Part shown: positions 22,544 to 30,964 of the stretch, one piece after another
How positions within the stretch are numbered: position 1 is the first letter of the stretch
How the letters are laid out: the number at the start of each line of letters is the position of its first letter
Assembly: GCF_025655475.1 (NCBI RefSeq)
Contig: NZ_JAHTIK010000001.1
Span: 8,084,463-8,124,580 of the forward strand
Reading direction: 5' to 3'
Length of the DNA stretch: 40,118 nucleotides
From: Kitasatospora sp. DSM 101779
GTDB taxonomy: Bacteria; Actinomycetota; Actinomycetes; Streptomycetales; Streptomycetaceae
The notes under the pieces: model-generated
Databases searched by the model: none
What the model was told of the DNA's origin: nothing
Seen by the model: only the letters and a program-made list of their open reading frames with translations
Position numbers and translations under genes: made by a program

Positions 22544-23938
22544 CGCCAGGCGGCGGAACACGGGCTTCACCGGCCGCCCGCCGAGCCAGGGGGTCGGATC
22601 GGCGGCGTCCAGCGCCTTCCGGTACACGGCACATGCCCGGGCCACCACGTCGACGGTGTGGTCGATGTCGGCGTCGCCGAGCGCGCTGCTCACCACGAAC
22701 GACGGGGCCAGCACTCCGCCCGCGAGGAGCTGGCGCAGGAACAGGGTGCGGTACTGCTGCGACGGCTGCCGGTTCTCGTCGAGGGTCGCGAAGACGAGGT
22801 TGCTGTCCCGGCCCCGGAGGACGAGGTGGTCGCCGACGCCCGTGCAGGCGGCGGCCTCGCGGACACCGGCGGCCAACCGCTTGCCGAGGGCGTGCAGGCG
22901 AGCGGTGATGCCCTCCTCGACGTAGGTGCTCTGCACGGCCATCGCGGCGGCCAGCGCGTGCGTTTCCGCACCGTGCGTGGTGGACAGCAGGAACACCCGG
23001 TCGCCGGAGTGGCGCAGCCCGCCGCGCTCCATCAGGTCCCGGCGCCCCGCCAGCGCGGAGACGGCGAACCCGTTGCCCAGCGCCTTGCCGAACGTCGAGA
23101 GGTCGGGGACGACGCCGTACAGGCCCTGGGCGCCCGCCTCGGACCAGCGGAAGCCGGTGATCATCTCATCGAAGATCAGTACGCAGCCGTGCCGGTCGGC
23201 CAGCTCGCGCAGGCCGGCGAGGTACCCGGGCGGCGGCTCGGTGTGGCCGGCGGGTTCGAGGATCAGGCAGGCGACCTCGTCCCGGTACCGGGTGAGCAGT
23301 TCCTCCGTGGCGGCCAGGTCCGCGTAGGGGAACGCCACGGTGAGCTCGGTGGTCGCGGCGGGGATGCCGGCGGACATCGGCGTGGTGCCGATGAACCAGT
23401 CGTCGACGGAGAAGAACGGGTGGTCGCCGCAGATGGCCACCCGCGTCCGCCCGGTGACGGCACGGGCCAGTCGCACGGCGGCGGTGGTGACGTCGGAGCC
23501 GTTCTTCGCGAACTTGACCATCTCGGCGGTCGGCACCGTGGCCAGGAAGCGTTCCGCGGCCTCGACCTCCACGACGGACGGCCGGACGAAGTTGCTGCCG
23601 CGGTCGAGTTCCCGCCGCACCGCCTCGACCACCCGGAGGTGGGCGTGGCCGAGGCTGACCGACCGCAGGCCGGAGCCGTACTCGACGTAGCGGTTGCCGT
23701 CGACGTCCCACACGTGGGCGCCGCTGCCGTGGCTGATGACCGGGGCCAGGTGCTCGGGGTACTGGTCGTCGCCCTTGGCATAGGTGTGGGCGCCCCCGGG
23801 GACGAGCGCGTGCAGTCTCTCGTTCGCCTTCCGCGACCGGGGCAGGCTGAACTCATCGGCGCTCTGCGGGCCTCGGACGTCTCGGATGTCTCGGATGTCT
23901 CGGACGTGTCGGGCGTCAGGGGTGTCCTCGGTGTTCAC
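22541..23938 (-). CDS. GSA-type class III PLP aminotransferase
   Basis: 465 residues. Class III aminotransferase fold of the HemL (glutamate-1-semialdehyde) branch: NGSDVTTAAVRLARA near 146-160, ILEPAGHTEPPPGYL (227-240), Asp257 in LIFDEMITGFR and PLP Lys285 in STFGKALGNGF. In sugar clusters such look-alikes aminate sugar or side-chain carbonyls rather than make heme precursor. Residues 11-23 are a repeat (HVRDIRDIRDVRG) coded by 9-bp tandem units; this N-terminal extension is unlikely to be part of the fold. The GTG at 23938 overlaps the RmlC-like stop by four bases (GTGA). It is the last gene of the operon and ends in the 24-bp palindrome. Confidence 0.9.
   Translation of the reverse strand: MNTEDTPDARHVRDIRDIRDVRGPQSADEFSLPRSRKANERLHALVPGGAHTYAKGDDQYPEHLAPVISHGSGAHVWDVDGNRYVEYGSGLRSVSLGHAHLRVVEAVRRELDRGSNFVRPSVVEVEAAERFLATVPTAEMVKFAKNGSDVTTAAVRLARAVTGRTRVAICGDHPFFSVDDWFIGTTPMSAGIPAATTELTVAFPYADLAATEELLTRYRDEVACLILEPAGHTEPPPGYLAGLRELADRHGCVLIFDEMITGFRWSEAGAQGLYGVVPDLSTFGKALGNGFAVSALAGRRDLMERGGLRHSGDRVFLLSTTHGAETHALAAAMAVQSTYVEEGITARLHALGKRLAAGVREAAACTGVGDHLVLRGRDSNLVFATLDENRQPSQQYRTLFLRQLLAGGVLAPSFVVSSALGDADIDHTVDVVARACAVYRKALDAADPTPWLGGRPVKPVFRRLA
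23873..23917 (-). repeat. Five 9-bp tandem repeats inside the aminotransferase start
   Basis: TCGGA(C/T)GT(C/G) is repeated at 23873-23917 (two identical central copies; the last has TCGGGCGTC). It codes the RDI/RDV tripeptide repeat near residues 8-22 of the aminotransferase and probably varies in number by slippage. Confidence 0.85.
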
Positions 23939-24492
23939 GCCGGCCGTCCCTCGTGCCGCAGGACCTCGGCGAGGCTCGGCGCCTTCCGGTCCCGCTCGGA
24001 CACCGACACGGCCGGCAGCGGCCAGGGGATGGCGAGTTCCGGGTCGTCGAAGGCGATCGTGACGTCCTCGGCCGGATCGTGCGGGCGGTCGATCCGGTAC
24101 GAGACGTCGGCGGTCTCGGTCAGCGCCTGGAACCCGTGGGCGCACCCCGCCGGGATGTACACGCTCACCTGCGTCTCGCCGCTCAGCTCGAAGAAGGCCC
24201 GGCCGCGGTAGGTCGGCGAGTCCGGTCGCAGGTCCACGACGACGTCGAAGACCTTCCCGTACGAGCAGCGCACCAGCTTGGCCTCGCCGGCGCCGGAGCG
24301 CAGGTGCAGGCCCCGCAGTACGCCGCGGACCGAGCGGGACACGCTGTGCTGGACGAAGGCGTTCGGGTCGAGGCCGACCGAGCGGACGACCTCGGCGTCG
24401 AACGTGCGGCAGAAGAAGCCGCGCTCGTCGGCGTACGGCGTCGGTTCGAACAGGTATCCGCCGGCGATCGCCGGGACTTCGGTCGCCTTCAT
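23935..24492 (-). CDS. RmlC-like cupin (NDP-keto-sugar 3,5-epimerase family), catalytic Tyr absent
   Basis: 185 residues, full length for RmlC. The cupin strands are clear: catalytic His63 in LRGLHLRSG, Lys72 in AKLVRCSYGKVFDVVVDLR, IPAGCAHGFQALTE, and the partner Asp168 in SERDRKAPSL. The usual YKCTDYYAPE block, which holds the catalytic Tyr, is SYRIDRPHDPAED here; aligned without gaps, both Tyr are Pro137 and His138. In RmlC the Tyr is the acid for C5 epimerisation, so this enzyme may epimerise only C3 or do another reaction. It overlaps the pyruvyl transferase stop by four bases (ATGA) and the aminotransferase start by four. The substrate is probably a keto-sugar made upstream in the operon. 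Confidence 0.9.
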   Translation of the reverse strand: MKATEVPAIAGGYLFEPTPYADERGFFCRTFDAEVVRSVGLDPNAFVQHSVSRSVRGVLRGLHLRSGAGEAKLVRCSYGKVFDVVVDLRPDSPTYRGRAFFELSGETQVSVYIPAGCAHGFQALTETADVSYRIDRPHDPAEDVTIAFDDPELAIPWPLPAVSVSERDRKAPSLAEVLRHEGRPA

Positions 24493-25781
24493 GGAGCCTC
24501 CCGTGGGGCGTGGTCGTGGGTGCGGTCGTGTGCGTGGGCGCGGTTGCGGTCATGGGCGTCGGAACGGGCGGGGGTGCGGCCGGCCGCCGGGAAGAGGGCC
24601 GCCGTCAGGGCCCTGAACTGCTGGTCGAGCTCCCGGCGGGCGGCCAGGTTCCGCTCGGCGATGGTCCGCCGGAGCTCCGGCGCCTGCTTCTCCAGCGCCC
24701 GGAACCGCTCGAGCAGGCGGTCGGCGTCGACCTCTCGGGCCGGGTGGCAGTACTCGCCCAGCCCCATCCGGGCCATCAGCGCCTCGCTCTTCGCCGCGTA
24801 GCTCAGGGCGAGCGTCGGCGTGCCGACCTTCAGTGCGCAGATGAGGTTGTGGTACCGGGTCGCCACCACGGTGTCGGCGGCTGCCGTCTCCCTCATCAGG
24901 TCGGCCAGTGAGGCCGGCGAGGCGGCGGTGACCAGCGGCGAGTCCACCGCGTCGAGGATCGCGGCGGTCACCGGCCGGTCGACGTCGTCGCCCATGAGCA
25001 GCCGGACCCGTCTGCCGTCCTCGACCAGCGCGCGGACGAAGCGGGTCGTCCCGTCGAGGTAGCGCCGGTGGATCTCCTCCGCCCGGGCCCGGTCGTCGTT
25101 CCCGCCGCGGAAGGCCATGACGCCGACGCAGACCGGGCCCGGTGGACCGTCGGGCGCGCCCGACGGCGGCGTCGGCAGGGAGAAGGCGAGGTCCGGGTAG
25201 ACCTCGTCCCGCCCGGTGTCCACCCCCATCGCCCGCATCGCCTCGCGGGACGGCGCGTCCCGGTACGACCGGTAGGCGGCGAGCCGCGCCGACCAGCGCA
25301 CCAGGGTCCGGGTGGGGCGGCTGCCGATCGCGGCGGCGCCGACGCTGACCAGCGCCACCCGGGTGCCGAACAGCCGGCCGGCCGCGCAGAGCAGGAACAG
25401 CGCGTACGGGAAGCCCCACGGCCGCAGCGGCAGTGTGGCCTCCAGGACGCCCATGCCCGGCACGATCACCACGTCGTGCCGGCGCACCCAGGCGGCGGTG
25501 CGGGCGGCGTCGACGAGCTTGCCCAGGCCCTTCGCCGCGATCGACCCCGCCCGCGACGCGGTCCGGTACTCGCCGCGGTACCAGTGCAGCCGGGTGGCGG
25601 GGATCCCGAACCGGCTCGTGACGGCTTCTGGGCCGCCGCACAGCGCGTCGACGACCGCCTCCGGGTGTGCGGCGCGCAGATACCCGAGCAAGGCCTCCAG
25701 GGAACCGTCGTTGCCGAGGTTGCCGGAGCCGAGCAGGCCGAACACTCCGACGCGCACCGGCTTTTCGTCCGCCGACGTCAC
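24489..25781 (-). CDS. Polysaccharide pyruvyl transferase
   Basis: 430 residues. CsaB/WcaK-type family: GLLGSGNLGNDGSLEALLG (15-33) with the conserved N-x-G-D-like start, VIVPGMGVLEATLPL (about 102-116), then the second domain with VSVGAAAIGS, PDLAFSLP, and the signature VATRYHNLICALKVGTPTL near 330-348, where an Arg-Tyr-His reads as the family's RxH. It adds a ketal-linked pyruvate to a sugar, using phosphoenolpyruvate. The last 24 residues are His/Arg/Asp-rich (DAHDRNRAHAHDRTHDHAP), probably disordered. The GTG at 25781 overlaps the GT2 stop (GTGA), and the stop overlaps the RmlC-like start. Negatively charged pyruvate ketals are common in exopolysaccharides and wall polymers. Confidence 0.9.
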   Translation of the reverse strand: MTSADEKPVRVGVFGLLGSGNLGNDGSLEALLGYLRAAHPEAVVDALCGGPEAVTSRFGIPATRLHWYRGEYRTASRAGSIAAKGLGKLVDAARTAAWVRRHDVVIVPGMGVLEATLPLRPWGFPYALFLLCAAGRLFGTRVALVSVGAAAIGSRPTRTLVRWSARLAAYRSYRDAPSREAMRAMGVDTGRDEVYPDLAFSLPTPPSGAPDGPPGPVCVGVMAFRGGNDDRARAEEIHRRYLDGTTRFVRALVEDGRRVRLLMGDDVDRPVTAAILDAVDSPLVTAASPASLADLMRETAAADTVVATRYHNLICALKVGTPTLALSYAAKSEALMARMGLGEYCHPAREVDADRLLERFRALEKQAPELRRTIAERNLAARRELDQQFRALTAALFPAAGRTPARSDAHDRNRAHAHDRTHDHAPREAP

Positions 25782-26725
25782 GGCTGCCTCCCCTCGCGGC
25801 CGGCCACCAGGGCGTCGACGGAGACGGTGAGCAGGGTCGGGTCGACCGGGGCGCGGTCCTCGACCCGCTCGCCGGCGCCCGGCCGGGTCCGGCTGGCCGC
25901 CCAGGCGGCCAGGTGGCGGTAGCACGCCCGCCGGTCGGCCGAGGACAGCGGCGCCCGTCGGACGGCCGAGACGAAGCCCCAGACGTACTCGGCGAGCAAC
26001 CGGGGCGTCGGGTGCAGCGGGCCCGCCCGGCGCGGGTCCAGGTTGACGCACCGGGAGCGTTTGGAGGGGTTCGCCCGCTCGGCACGGGTGGGGTGGTCGC
26101 GGCGGAAGTACAGCAGCTCCGGCACCTGGTGGAAGGGCCCGTGCAGGGCGATCTCGGCGACGAACGTGCGGTCGGCGTGGTGGTAGCTGTCCATGGGTCT
26201 CACCCGCCGCAGCACGTCGGCCCGCAGCACCCCGTAGAAGTCGTCGCCGCCGGGCTCGAACAGCATGCTGCGAAAGCGCTCCGGTGCGTGCGGCGAGGCG
26301 GTGGCGAGCCCGTACTCGTAGGGGACCGTCACCTGGCCGTCGCCGTCGATGACCGCCTGGTCGGTGTGCGCGAGGATCACCCCGGGCCGCTCGTCCAGCG
26401 CCTCCACGCAGCGCAGCAGCAGGTCCCGGCCGTACAGGTCGTCGTGCGAGGCCCACTTGAACAGCTCGCCGCGGGACTGGGCGAACACGAGGTTGTGGTT
26501 CGGCGTGGCGCCGATGTTCCGGTGCAGCCGGAGGTACCGGATGCGCGAGTCCCGCGCGGCGTACTTGCGGCAGATCTCCTGGGTCCCGTCGGTCGAGGCG
26601 TTGTCGGAGACGATCAGCTCGAAGTCCTCGTAGGTCTGGCCGAGCAGGGCGTCGAGCGATTCGGCCAGGTACTCCTCGCCGTTGTACACGGGCAGGCCGA
26701 TGCTCAGCCTGGGTCGGGCGGTCAT
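25778..26725 (-). CDS. Glycosyltransferase family 2
   Basis: 315 residues. A GT-A fold: SIGLPVYNGEEYLAESLDAL (about 8-27), SDNASTDGTQEIC (41-53), and the DxD-like HDDLYGRDLLLRC at about 92-104. A later YHHADRTFVAEIA gives the substrate-side block. There is no transmembrane segment, so it acts on the cytoplasmic face on lipid-linked sugars. The ATG at 26725 overlaps the flippase stop by four bases. It is probably one of two visible sugar transferases (with the GT4) that extend the repeat unit. Confidence 0.93.
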   Translation of the reverse strand: MTARPRLSIGLPVYNGEEYLAESLDALLGQTYEDFELIVSDNASTDGTQEICRKYAARDSRIRYLRLHRNIGATPNHNLVFAQSRGELFKWASHDDLYGRDLLLRCVEALDERPGVILAHTDQAVIDGDGQVTVPYEYGLATASPHAPERFRSMLFEPGGDDFYGVLRADVLRRVRPMDSYHHADRTFVAEIALHGPFHQVPELLYFRRDHPTRAERANPSKRSRCVNLDPRRAGPLHPTPRLLAEYVWGFVSAVRRAPLSSADRRACYRHLAAWAASRTRPGAGERVEDRAPVDPTLLTVSVDALVAGREGRQP

Positions 26726-28011
26726 GAGGTCCTCACTTCGGGGATCGGGTTCTGGCTGTGCTCGCGGAGGGCGGACCGCAGCTGCAGCCACCACACGGCC
26801 GAGCTGCTGACGGTGGCGGCGGCGACGCCCCAGGCCGAGCCGGCCGTGCCGGCCACGGCCGCCCCGCCGAGCCCGCCGCCGACGTAGCAGGCGGAGGCGA
26901 ACAGCTGGCAGCGCAGGCTGCGCCGGGCCGCGCCGAGCGCGCGCAGCCCGGCCGCCGCGCCGGTGCCGAGGCCGGCGCCCGCGACACCGAGGGTGAGCGG
27001 CACGATGAGCTGCGAGGCGGACTGCCAGACGTCACCGAGCACCAGCTCGCCGAGCCGGTCCGGCACCGGCAGCAGCGCCCCGCCCCAGATCAGCGCGGCG
27101 GTGGCCTGCCCGCCGCCCAGCAGGAGACAGAACACGCCCAGCCGCTGCGGGGCCTGCCGCAGCACCCGTGCTGCCTCCGGGACGGTGACCAGCGACAGCC
27201 CCATCAGGACGGCGAGGAACGGGCCGAGCAGCAGCTCGGCGCCCCGCACCGCGCCGACCGCGCCGACCCCGGCGATCGCGCCGAGCCCGTACGCCCGCAG
27301 CTGGCTCGCGCCGCTGAGGCTGACGTTCTCGACCAGGTAGCGGTAGCCGAGATCGCGCTGCTCGCGGAGCCACCCGCGGGCCCCGGTCGGCCTCGGCCGG
27401 ATGCCTGACTGGAGGCAGCCGTACGCGGCGGCCACCGCGCCGGACGCGCCCCACGCGAGCACGAACGCGGCCACGCTGCCCACGCGGGCCGCCACCACCA
27501 TGGCCGGGACGAGCGCGACGCCCCAGACGAGGTCGTTGACGAACGCCTTCCGTCCGGTGCCGGCGGCGAAGAACGAGAACCGCCAGGCATCCTGCAGCAG
27601 CAGCCCGGGCAGCATGGCGCCGAGGCAGGCGAACGCGGGCCCCACCCGGCCGCCGAGACCGAGTCCGACCAGCAGGCACACCGCGCCGAGAGCCGCGCCG
27701 ACGCCGAGGGCGGTGCCCGTGGACCGGGCCACCGCCCCACGCCAGGACGCCTCCGGCACACCGCTGAAGCGCACCACGAGCGGATCGGTGGCCAGCCCGC
27801 GGGAGACGTTGAGCACCACGCCGTACGTCACCCAGGCGAGGCTGAACACGCCGAACGCGGTCACCCCCAGGGAGCGGGCCACGTAGATGCCCACCACGAA
27901 GTTGGACATGCTGGAGGCCGCCTGGTCGGCCAGTCCCCAGGACAGCCGGCCGACGAGGGCCCGCCTGGCGGACCCGGCCGGTGCTTTCGCCTTCACCGCC
28001 TCGGTGGTCAT
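26722..28011 (-). CDS. Wzx-type oligosaccharide flippase
   Basis: 429 residues with about 12 hydrophobic segments; starts LSWGLADQAASSMSNFVVGI, the typical first helix of polysaccharide transporters in the MATE-like superfamily, followed by ARSLGVTAFGVFSLAWV. Later segments are Gly/Ala/Val/Leu-rich with the short charged loops expected of a flippase. It moves undecaprenyl-linked repeat units across the membrane. The ATG at 28011 starts five bases after the DUF4910 stop, and its own stop overlaps the GT2 start. With the O-antigen ligase it marks a Wzx/Wzy-type route. Confidence 0.9.
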   Translation of the reverse strand: MTTEAVKAKAPAGSARRALVGRLSWGLADQAASSMSNFVVGIYVARSLGVTAFGVFSLAWVTYGVVLNVSRGLATDPLVVRFSGVPEASWRGAVARSTGTALGVGAALGAVCLLVGLGLGGRVGPAFACLGAMLPGLLLQDAWRFSFFAAGTGRKAFVNDLVWGVALVPAMVVAARVGSVAAFVLAWGASGAVAAAYGCLQSGIRPRPTGARGWLREQRDLGYRYLVENVSLSGASQLRAYGLGAIAGVGAVGAVRGAELLLGPFLAVLMGLSLVTVPEAARVLRQAPQRLGVFCLLLGGGQATAALIWGGALLPVPDRLGELVLGDVWQSASQLIVPLTLGVAGAGLGTGAAAGLRALGAARRSLRCQLFASACYVGGGLGGAAVAGTAGSAWGVAAATVSSSAVWWLQLRSALREHSQNPIPEVRTS

Positions 28012-28016
28012 CGGCG

Positions 28017-29291
28017 TCAGGCCTTGACCAGTCCGGCGCCGTGCAGGGCGTCGGCCGCGGCGGCGACGGTGTCGAACGGCAGCCCGGACCGCTCGGCGAC
28101 GTCCAGCAGACTGTGCTCGCCGTCGGAGAGGCTGAGCACCCAGAGCATGGCCAGCTGTGCCTGCTTGGCGTCGCTGCGGCCGCCGAGCGAGTCGTACAAG
28201 CCGCGCCGGCCCAGCTGCGGTTCGCCGTACGGGCTGAGGTTGAGGTACCGCCGGTTGCGGTCGAGGACGGCGAACGCCTCGCGGCAGACCGCGAGGGTGT
28301 CCGCCATCGCCTCCGGGGAGACGAAGTCCGGGTTGTCCGCCGAGGTGTGGTATTCCGGGTACCCGGCGTACGGGGTCCGGCTGAGCGAGCCGACACCGAG
28401 GTCGAAGCCGGGCGAGCAGTACTGCCGTTCGTCGTAGCCGTACGGCGTGAACTCGGCCACGTGGTGCGGCCGTTCGGATGCGCGCAGGACGTGCCGCAGC
28501 ACCCGGTCGATCTCCGCGTCGCCGCGCCTGCTCTGCTTGTACGTCAGCCGGCCCCGGTCGCCGGCACAGGCCAGCACCAGACCGTGCTTGACCCTTTCCA
28601 CCCGCTCCGCGTTGCGGGCCAGCCAGGTGATCGCCCCGATGGTGCCGGGCGCGAAGACGAACCGGTAGGTGTAGTACGGCGTCCGCTCCGCCAGCTCCCG
28701 CGCCAGGAAGGTCGCCACCGCGACGCCCGCCAGGTTGTCGTTGGCCAGCGACGGGTGGCAGACGTGGCAGGAGACGATCACCTCGTCGGCGACCTGCCCG
28801 GGGACGACGTGCTCGGCGTAGGTGAGGTGGCCGTCCGCGAGCGTGGAGTCGATGCGCACCTCGTACTCGCCGTCCGGCAGCGCGTCCAAGGTCTCCTGGG
28901 CCAGGCAGAACCCCCATTGCGGCGTGTAGTAGCTGGTGCGGTACGGCACCCAGGTCGGGTGGTCGGGCAGGGTGTGCAGGTGTCCGCGCAGCTCGGACAG
29001 CGGCATGGTCGCCGCCACCGGGACGCTGTAGCCGAGCACGTGCAGGCTGGACGCGGCGAAGTCGACGACCCGGTGGCCGGCGGCGTCGGCGATGTACGCG
29101 TCCCGGATGTTCCACTCCTGCGGCACCGTCCAGTCGAGCACCCGCGTCCCGGTCGGCACCTCGTGCACCTGCAGCGGGACGTACTCGCCGACGATGTCCA
29201 GGGTGGCGCGCACGCCGTCGCCGGTGATGCTCCGACAGAGCGGGTACAACCGCTCCACCAGCGCGTGCATCCGGTGGCCCACCGTGGTCAT
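28017..29291 (-). CDS. DUF4910 M28-like metallopeptidase-fold protein with winged helix
   Basis: 424 residues. N-terminal block MHALVERLYPLCRSITGDGV (8-27), then a DUF2172-like insert and the M28-like core: VIVSCHVCHPSLANDNLAGV (about 171-190) with His179 and Asp185 as likely metal ligands, Glu288 in YGYDERQY, and His315 in YPEYHTSADN. The last 70 residues look like a winged helix. The family is aminopeptidase-like but appears mostly in polysaccharide and antibiotic sugar loci, suggesting removal of an amide or aminoacyl group from a sugar. It sits between the SDR and the flippase with a 4-base overlap on the SDR stop. The metal ligands look intact. The true substrate is unknown. Confidence 0.85.
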   Translation of the reverse strand: MTTVGHRMHALVERLYPLCRSITGDGVRATLDIVGEYVPLQVHEVPTGTRVLDWTVPQEWNIRDAYIADAAGHRVVDFAASSLHVLGYSVPVAATMPLSELRGHLHTLPDHPTWVPYRTSYYTPQWGFCLAQETLDALPDGEYEVRIDSTLADGHLTYAEHVVPGQVADEVIVSCHVCHPSLANDNLAGVAVATFLARELAERTPYYTYRFVFAPGTIGAITWLARNAERVERVKHGLVLACAGDRGRLTYKQSRRGDAEIDRVLRHVLRASERPHHVAEFTPYGYDERQYCSPGFDLGVGSLSRTPYAGYPEYHTSADNPDFVSPEAMADTLAVCREAFAVLDRNRRYLNLSPYGEPQLGRRGLYDSLGGRSDAKQAQLAMLWVLSLSDGEHSLLDVAERSGLPFDTVAAAADALHGAGLVKA

Positions 29292-30313
29292 CGGCGCCAC
29301 CGCAGGGTGTCGTCGACGGCACCGGCGTCGGACGCCGCGCGCAGCACGGCCAGCCGGGTGAAGCGTCGCTCGAAGCCGTCCCGGGTCAGCCCGAACTGGC
29401 GGTAGGCATCGGCGAGTTCGAGCGCGCCCCGCTTCACCGTCCACTCGCAGTCGAAGCCGGGCAGCGCCGCGCGGAACCGGGAGAAGTCCACCCGGTAGGA
29501 CCGCGGGTCGGCGCCGCTCTCCCCGGTGATCACCACCTTCGCGCCGGACACCGCCTCGGCGACCTGTTCGGCGATCTCGCCGACGGTGACGTTGTTGGTC
29601 TCGCTGCCGATGTTGAACGCCCTGTCGTGCACCGCCTCCCGCGGCGCGACCAGCGCGGCCGCGAAGGCCCGTGCGATGTCGGCGGCGTGCACCAGCGGGC
29701 GCCAGGGCGTGCCGTCGGAGAGCACCAGCACCTCGCCGGACAGGAGCGCGTGGCCCACCAGGTTGTTCAGCACGATGTCGGCACGCAGCCGGGGCGAGTA
29801 GCCGAAGGCGGTGGCGTTGCGCAGGTACACCGGGCTGAAGTCGCCGTCGGCCAGCGCGTGCAGGTCGTCCTCCACCCGCACCTTGGACTCCGCGTAGGGC
29901 GTCACCGGGCGCAGCGGGGCGTCCTCGGCGACCAGGTCGTCGCCGCCGGCGGCACCGTAGACCGAACAGGTCGACGCGTACAGGAAGCGCCGCACTCCGG
30001 CGTCGCGGGCCAGCCGGGCCAGCCGTACGGAGGCGTGGTGGTTGATGTCGTACGTGAGGTCCGGCGCCAGCGAGCCCAGCGGGTCGTTGGACAGCGCGGC
30101 CAGGTGGATCACGGCGTCCACACCGGCCACGTGGTCGGCCGTGACGTCGCGCAGGTCCACCCGGTGCCCCGGCGGGTCCGCGGGCGCCGGGCCGAGGACG
30201 CAGTCCGCGAACAGGCCGGCGTCCAGCCCCACGACCTCGTGCCCGGCGGAGCTGAGGACCGGGGCCATCACGGTGCCGAGGTAGCCCTGGTGACCGGTCA
30301 GCAGTACGCGCAA
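29288..30313 (-). CDS. Extended SDR: NAD-dependent sugar epimerase/dehydratase
   Basis: 341 residues. The cofactor loop is TGHQGYLG at 6-13, with HLAALSNDP in the middle, the Ser-containing STCSVYG and catalytic Tyr140/Lys144 in PYAESK. Later NATAFGYSPRLR and PWRPLVHAADIARA follow the usual GalE/RmlB layout. The start is a TTG, since GGAGGG lies seven bases upstream inside the end of the PIG-L gene. It is a nucleotide-sugar epimerase, dehydratase or reductase. The MDxxE-like block of 4,6-dehydratases is not seen; STCSVYG in place of TDEVYG argues for an epimerase or reductase. Its partner substrate is probably the product of the nearby nucleotidyltransferase. Confidence 0.9.
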   Translation of the reverse strand: MRVLLTGHQGYLGTVMAPVLSSAGHEVVGLDAGLFADCVLGPAPADPPGHRVDLRDVTADHVAGVDAVIHLAALSNDPLGSLAPDLTYDINHHASVRLARLARDAGVRRFLYASTCSVYGAAGGDDLVAEDAPLRPVTPYAESKVRVEDDLHALADGDFSPVYLRNATAFGYSPRLRADIVLNNLVGHALLSGEVLVLSDGTPWRPLVHAADIARAFAAALVAPREAVHDRAFNIGSETNNVTVGEIAEQVAEAVSGAKVVITGESGADPRSYRVDFSRFRAALPGFDCEWTVKRGALELADAYRQFGLTRDGFERRFTRLAVLRAASDAGAVDDTLRWRR

Positions 30314-30316
30314 GGT

Positions 30317-30964
30317 TCATCCCTCCAGATCGAGAACGAGTTTGGTGACGGCGAACGCCTCGGCGTAGCGCGCGTGGCATTCGATGCCGCGGATCCGGGC
30401 CAGCCCGAGGAAGGCCTCCCGGTCGTACCAGGGCCGGTGCCGCTGCGAGGGGTACTGCTCCTCCAACAGCCGCACCTTCTCCTCGGCGATCGCCGGGGAC
30501 ATCGGCTGGTACGCCGTCGGACGGCCGAGATCGCCGTCCCACTTGACGATCTCGTAACCGAGCACGAGGTGGTCGCGGAACGCGGTGGTGACCAGCTGCG
30601 CCAGTGCGCGGTGGTCCTGGTGCGCGTCCTCGGTGCGCGGTGCGAGGACCAGGTCCGGCTCGGTCCGCCTGCGCAGCTCCTCGACCGCGGCCTTGGCCTC
30701 GTCCCAGTGCGCGGGCAGCCGCCCGTCCGGCAGCTTGAGCACGGTCAGGCGCAGGTCGGCGTCCGGACAGAAGGCGGCGAGCGCGTCCTGTTCCTCCAAC
30801 TCCCGCTCGCCGCCGCCGCCGGAGAGCACCAGCGCGTCGACCCTGAGGCCCGGGCGCGCGAGGCACATCGTCAGCAGCGTGCCGCCGGCGCCGATGGCGA
30901 TGTCGTCGCAGTGCGCCCCGACCGCGACGATCCTCTTCGGGCGCCCGGCGCCGAGCCGGATCAC
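30317..30964 (-). CDS. PIG-L-family deacetylase
   Basis: 215 residues. Zinc-site motifs: AHCDDIAIGAGG (17-28, the family AHPDD with Cys for Pro) and DAHQDHRA (113-120, HxDH). It removes N-acyl groups from GlcNAc-type substrates or related amides. GTG at 30964 overlaps the RfbF-type stop by four bases. It is directly between the nucleotidyltransferase and the SDR, so it probably acts on a nucleotide-sugar or lipid-linked amino sugar of the same path. With DUF4910 there are two probable amide hydrolases in this operon. Confidence 0.92.
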   Translation of the reverse strand: MIRLGAGRPKRIVAVGAHCDDIAIGAGGTLLTMCLARPGLRVDALVLSGGGGERELEEQDALAAFCPDADLRLTVLKLPDGRLPAHWDEAKAAVEELRRRTEPDLVLAPRTEDAHQDHRALAQLVTTAFRDHLVLGYEIVKWDGDLGRPTAYQPMSPAIAEEKVRLLEEQYPSQRHRPWYDREAFLGLARIRGIECHARYAEAFAVTKLVLDLEG

